A stretch of 64,000 nt of DNA, from positions 114,898,910 through 114,962,909 of the forward strand of contig OZ010587.1 in assembly GCA_963932145.1 (NCBI GenBank). The letters run 5' to 3'. Below the pieces are notes generated by a model. The model did no database searches, had not been told where the DNA came from, and worked only from the letters and a program-made list of their open reading frames with translations. Of this stretch, positions 60,313-64,000 are shown piece by piece. How positions within the stretch are numbered: position 1 is the stretch's first letter; every line of letters begins with the position of its first letter. This DNA is from Acanthosepion lycidas. Taxonomy: Eukaryota > Mollusca > Cephalopoda > Sepiida > Sepiidae. The position numbers were made by a program, and so were the translations under genes.

Positions 60313-60669
60313 TCAATTTCTTTCACAAAAAGCAAGTGACTTACTTTGCCACTTTTTGGTAAAAGCCATGAACTCATAGTAATATGCACAAGTTGTATAT
60401 TTGAGTTTATTTTCCTTCTGAGCATGAATAGTGTCATTTTCAATGTCCCATTTGTTTTTGGTCTCTTCATCCATTTCAACAATATCAGTAATAATACAAT
60501 CACAAGGAAACAAAAATGTAAAATCACTTAGAAATAACAAAATTTCTCCACTTTCAAATTTATAACCTTTACCTTCATGCATTTTGATGTTTGTCCTAAT
60601 ATTAACTGGCAACATTTCCAGAAAAAAATTCATACCATTATTGTTACAGTGCACAGATCTGAGTTTCAC
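60313..60669 (-). other. Unrecognised open frame inside the SLC12A2-like intron
   Basis: A 118-codon frame without an ATG at its 5' end; the first Met is about 12 residues in. It contains EMLPVNIRTNIKMHEG, EILLFLSDFTFLFPCDC and ENDTIHAQKENKLKY. Composition is less random than in other AT-rich frames nearby but no family was recognised. It may be a relic of a processed gene or a chance frame. Confidence 0.2.
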
Positions 60670-61838
60670 CCCAAAATGAAGTCTTATCTTTACCTGACTT
60701 TTGAATGGTTAGCATAATATACTATCATTAAAACAAAAAAATGAGAATAAGTTTAATTTGACAAAGAAAAAGAACAAAAAGTAAAAGCTTTTTTTTAGAA
60801 AAAGAAAATTAACTGTATTTTTTTATTTTTTTAATTTGTTCAGTTTTCTGAAAATGAAAAGTCTATCACTGTTTTGTAGAAGAGAACCATTCCAACATGA
60901 AAAAGACCTTAACTCAAGCATACCTAATGTCTGTAAGAGTTTTGTTTTATTCACCTGAATAATTGGCTGTTTGGAAAAGTTAGTCTCCCAAGATGGAATC
61001 ACTGCTAAATTTGCATGGCAGTTTTTGTGCTAATTTGCATGTGAATTGTGACACTTGGTCAACAACAAATTATAGCCAATCTGTGGTTGCAGCTACAGGG
61101 ACGTTTTTTTTGTTTTATTTTTTTTCTTCAATGTTGAGAAGTTCTGCTGGTGCCAATTGTTAGCAGAGTTTGGATTTGCAATTGTTCAGGGTGTTTTTTT
61201 CTGCAGTCTTTTCACAAGAGAAATCTCAGCTTCAACAGTTTTATTATTACTTGTTATTTGTACATTTGAAACTAAATATGGCCAGAAAAAAATTGAAAAG
61301 GTATTAATAAATTTGTACAGGCGTATCAGCTTTTACTACCATCATAAATCAGAAAGGCATTTGATTATAGACCCAGTTAAAAACACACGAAAAATTAATG
61401 ATTCTTTTATGTAGGTACCTCCATTTTTTTTCATTAAAAAAGAGCATAGCATGATGAAAATGGCCCCAAGCTTAATGAAAACAAAGTTTTATCATCAAAA
61501 TGTTTCTTATTATTAAGAGGAAAGACCAAAGTATTTTTTTTATTATTCTATTAAATTTTTTAATCTTTTCTAGCACCTTCAAAATTGTTTTTTTCTTTTT
61601 TTTTTTTCTCTTGTGCCAGTTGTAGGCCAAAGATTACTATAGGAGTCTTTTTTGTGGTAAAAAACACATTGTTTTGGAAATTCTTGCAAAAAAAATCAAA
61701 TAGTTGTCACATTTTAATGAAATTTTCAGGACCTATTCACGCATGAAATTATTTTTGAATTTTTTTTTTTTTAACATCTGTTACCCCACTTACTTTGAAA
61801 AATTAAAATTTCAGAAACATTTACATTAGTTAAAAGGG

Positions 61839-62385
61839 TTAATTTGCAGTGTAATACCCACCCTCAGTTCACATTAAAAATTTCCAGAATATTTACATTT
61901 ATGTATAATTGTACATCCTCCATTTGAATCTGGCTTGATAAATTTGATAAAATCTACTGTTTATCAACAGTGAAAGTTCAGATTCATTCGCGTTGTTGGT
62001 GGCAACCATTACTCACATTGTTTGCATACATTCACTGCGGAAAGTTAAACGTGGAAGACTACAGAAAGTTAAACACAAAACTGATCTTTCTTGTCTAAAT
62101 TTGTCTCACTTACTGTGCACAAGAACTATTTATGTAGACACACTCAGTTTGCGCAATGATACTTACACTGATAGCTATTCTGCAGCAAATGTATGCAAAC
62201 AACGCCAGTAATAGCTGCATGCGAAGCAAATGAATCCGAACTTTCACTGTTGATAACTCCAAAATGATAGATTTTATCAAATTCATCAAGCCAGATTCAA
62301 ATGGAGCATGTACAATTATACATAAATTTATGTATTCTGAAAATTTTTAATGCAAACTGAGCACGGGTGTTACACTGCAAATTAA
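61839..62385. mobile_element. 547-bp fold-back element with TTAA ends
   Basis: The outer about 190-200 bp on each side are inverted copies with scattered mismatches (TTAATTTGCAGTGTAA at the left; the same read from 62385 on the other strand). They surround about 150 bp of unrelated centre. Both ends carry TTAA, as for piggyBac-like insertions, but I do not recognise the terminal sequence as a known family. The open frame at 61993-62211 runs across the inner arms and centre and is not a gene. Confidence 0.72.
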
Positions 62386-63438
62386 TCGTTAAAAGAAGGA
62401 TTACTTGAATTTAAATCATGAATTTCTTTTTGTCAGACAGAAACACCATTTACAGAAAATCTGCTCTGAAGTGTAAAATAAAAAAATGCAAGAAAACTAT
62501 GACAGTGTTTAATTAGAAAAGCTTTTAATTGCTTTTATAAATGAGATATATAAGGATACTACTGTCTTAAAAAAAAATAATTTTTGATTAATTGTTACAA
62601 AAAAGTTAAATAAAAAAGGCGCTCACATCATTTTCTTCAATTATGTTTTACAGATAAAGTCTCCATAGAACAACATTAGATCAGAAATCAGGCTGTCAAC
62701 ATGTCAGGCCAGCTACTGTCAAGTTATAAAATGCATCTCTGCTATATTTTAAACTTAAAGTAAATAATATTTGTTTCAAATCAGATTAATTATACTTTAG
62801 AAAGTTTCAGAAATGTATATTCTATTTTTGGAAGTTTTTTTATTTAAAATTTTGCAATGAAAGACTAAAACAAGGGCAGTAATCAGCTATTTTAGAAAAA
62901 ATTTTTTCCAGTCAATTTAAATTAGCTTTTCAAATACAGCAAAATATTTTGCTTATTGAAAATATTAAATTTTAATATATTAGCTTGAAAAAACTAAAAA
63001 GCTTCAAGAAAATTTTTTATTTACAAAAATTCATTTTAAATGTTAGATTTTTTTTTTTTTTTTTGTGGAAGTAACTGCTTTTATGTATCTCCAGTTGACA
63101 AAAGCAGGCAACTAAACGTTTTCTGGTTAAGAGCCCATCACTCATTAATTAAAAGCAAAATTTGTTGTTTATTTTTTTCTCTTGTTGGATGAGATATATG
63201 TAATATTTACATCCTTAATAGCTTCAGCTGAATTTAAACCTGTCATTACTGTTAAAATATCAACATTCATACTGACAAAATCCCATCAGTTAATGGTGGA
63301 ATATAACAGAAGTGCTGTAATGCAATTAGAATATTTGACAACCATTTTCACTTGAAGAAAAGGAAAACAAAAGTCACAGAAGCAAAGAAAAAAGCAGGCA
63401 AGGAAAGCTAACAAGCAGAAAATGACAACTGCACTTAC

Positions 63439-63506
63439 ATTACAATCAAATTGGCATCTGATGAATGCTCAAACATTAGCTCACGTAAACGAATATGCCG
63501 GTTTGT
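63439..63506 (-). CDS. SLC12A2: Na-K-Cl cotransporter (SLC12A2/NKCC-like), penultimate coding exon
   Basis: A 68-bp minus-strand exon bounded by acceptor CTTTTTAG (ends 63507) and donor GTAAGTG. It reads TNRHIRLRELMFEHSSDANL, then IV and the first two bases of Met. This matches vertebrate NKCC1 ([20 protein letters not shown]). Joined to the exon at 59386-59521 the frame continues without a break, which strongly supports both calls. Upstream exons, including the transporter's membrane core, should lie right of the window on the same strand. Confidence 0.92.
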
Positions 63507-64000
63507 CTAAAAAGATAGAAAACAAAATGAAAATATCAAGCACCCAAAATTTAACCTGAAAAATGTTGAGATGATTTTGTCTTTAAAGTATTGAAAAGAT
63601 TTAAATTTTTCTGTTTGAGGAGCAAAAGGTTAAAATGTAAATAACAAATGAATTTTGGAATCAACCAAAGAGGAAAACAAATACAAGCGAGTATTACTTA
63701 AACATTTAATTTCAACCAGAACAAATTCGAGAATCACTTGTATTTTTATTAGGTAATTCACTTCATCTGAGTTTTCTGTCTATAATTGGATAAGGATTCA
63801 AGAGCATAATGGGAAACTTGGAGGGGACTTTAGTGAAAAAGAAATAAAACATTTACAATTCTAAGATTTTTAAAAAACATACAATCTGAGAACATAGAAA
63901 TCTGTCAAATGGCTTAATATGATTAAGCATTTCCTTAATTTCTGTCTAAATAAAATTTTTGTTTAAAAGTAAAAATAAAATATTAATAGATGGTTCTTGC
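63507..64000 (-). other. Upstream intron of the SLC12A2-like gene (partial)
   Basis: AT-rich and without coding features or a convincing minus-strand donor. It is presumably the intron before the penultimate exon, running past the window edge. Confidence 0.6.

Larger units (their letters stand above)
59522..63438 (-). other. Last intron of the SLC12A2-like gene
   Basis: About 3.9 kb with consensus ends (donor GTAAGTG at 63438, acceptor TTTTGCAG at 59522). The intron splits a Met codon after its second base (phase 2). It contains a TTAA-flanked fold-back element (61839-62385) and a 118-codon same-strand open frame of unknown meaning (60313-60669). Confidence 0.85.

Noticed and set aside
61993-62211. 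72-codon frame
   Set aside because: Lies across the inner arms and centre of the TTAA fold-back element.

Overview
The window reads as nuclear DNA of a mollusc, most likely a cephalopod of the octopus type. This is inferred from AT-rich, homopolymer- and microsatellite-laden non-coding DNA, spliced animal genes, a CsRn1-type Ty3/gypsy element, a Tx1-clade LINE, tRNA-derived SINE-like repeats and small MITEs. Species assignment is not proven by anything here.

Layout. (1) 1-8730 and 30777-39550 are two direct copies, about 99% identical by eye, of a segment of at least 8.7 kb. Each carries the large exon of a VWA5A-like gene (VIT domain, von Willebrand A domain with intact MIDAS, conserved C-terminal region) on the + strand. 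The two proteins are the same except for a sharply bounded patch after the VWA domain. (2) The 22 kb between them (8731-30776) is repeat-dominated: a 46-bp minisatellite, an 800-bp solo LTR with 4-bp target duplication, AT and ATT microsatellites, and a CsRn1-like LTR retrotransposon (15871-28350) whose 3' LTR was later split by a 6.5-kb Tx1-clade LINE (21249-27767). A TATA-bearing candidate promoter sits at about 29.7 kb, upstream of the second VWA5A copy. (3) 39551-64000 is AT-rich with scattered small elements: the 3' end of a non-LTR element, an 80-bp mariner-type palindromic MITE, a 449-bp hAT-type MITE with 8-bp target duplication, a 547-bp fold-back element flanked by TTAA, and several hairpins.

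On the minus strand the last two coding exons of a Na-K-Cl cotransporter gene (SLC12A2/NKCC-like) lie at 63439-63506 and 59386-59521. They join in frame across a 3.9-kb intron, and the rest of the gene runs off the right edge. Gene order is therefore VWA5A-like A (+), VWA5A-like B (+), SLC12A2-like (-), with the last two tail to tail. Nothing indicates functional cooperation between them.

No complete autonomous undescribed system was found. The strongest unusual signals are the localized hyper-divergent patch between otherwise near-identical VWA5A paralogues, an exact 25-bp micro-inversion between the duplicates, and the array of primer-binding-site-like repeats in the leader of the LTR element.
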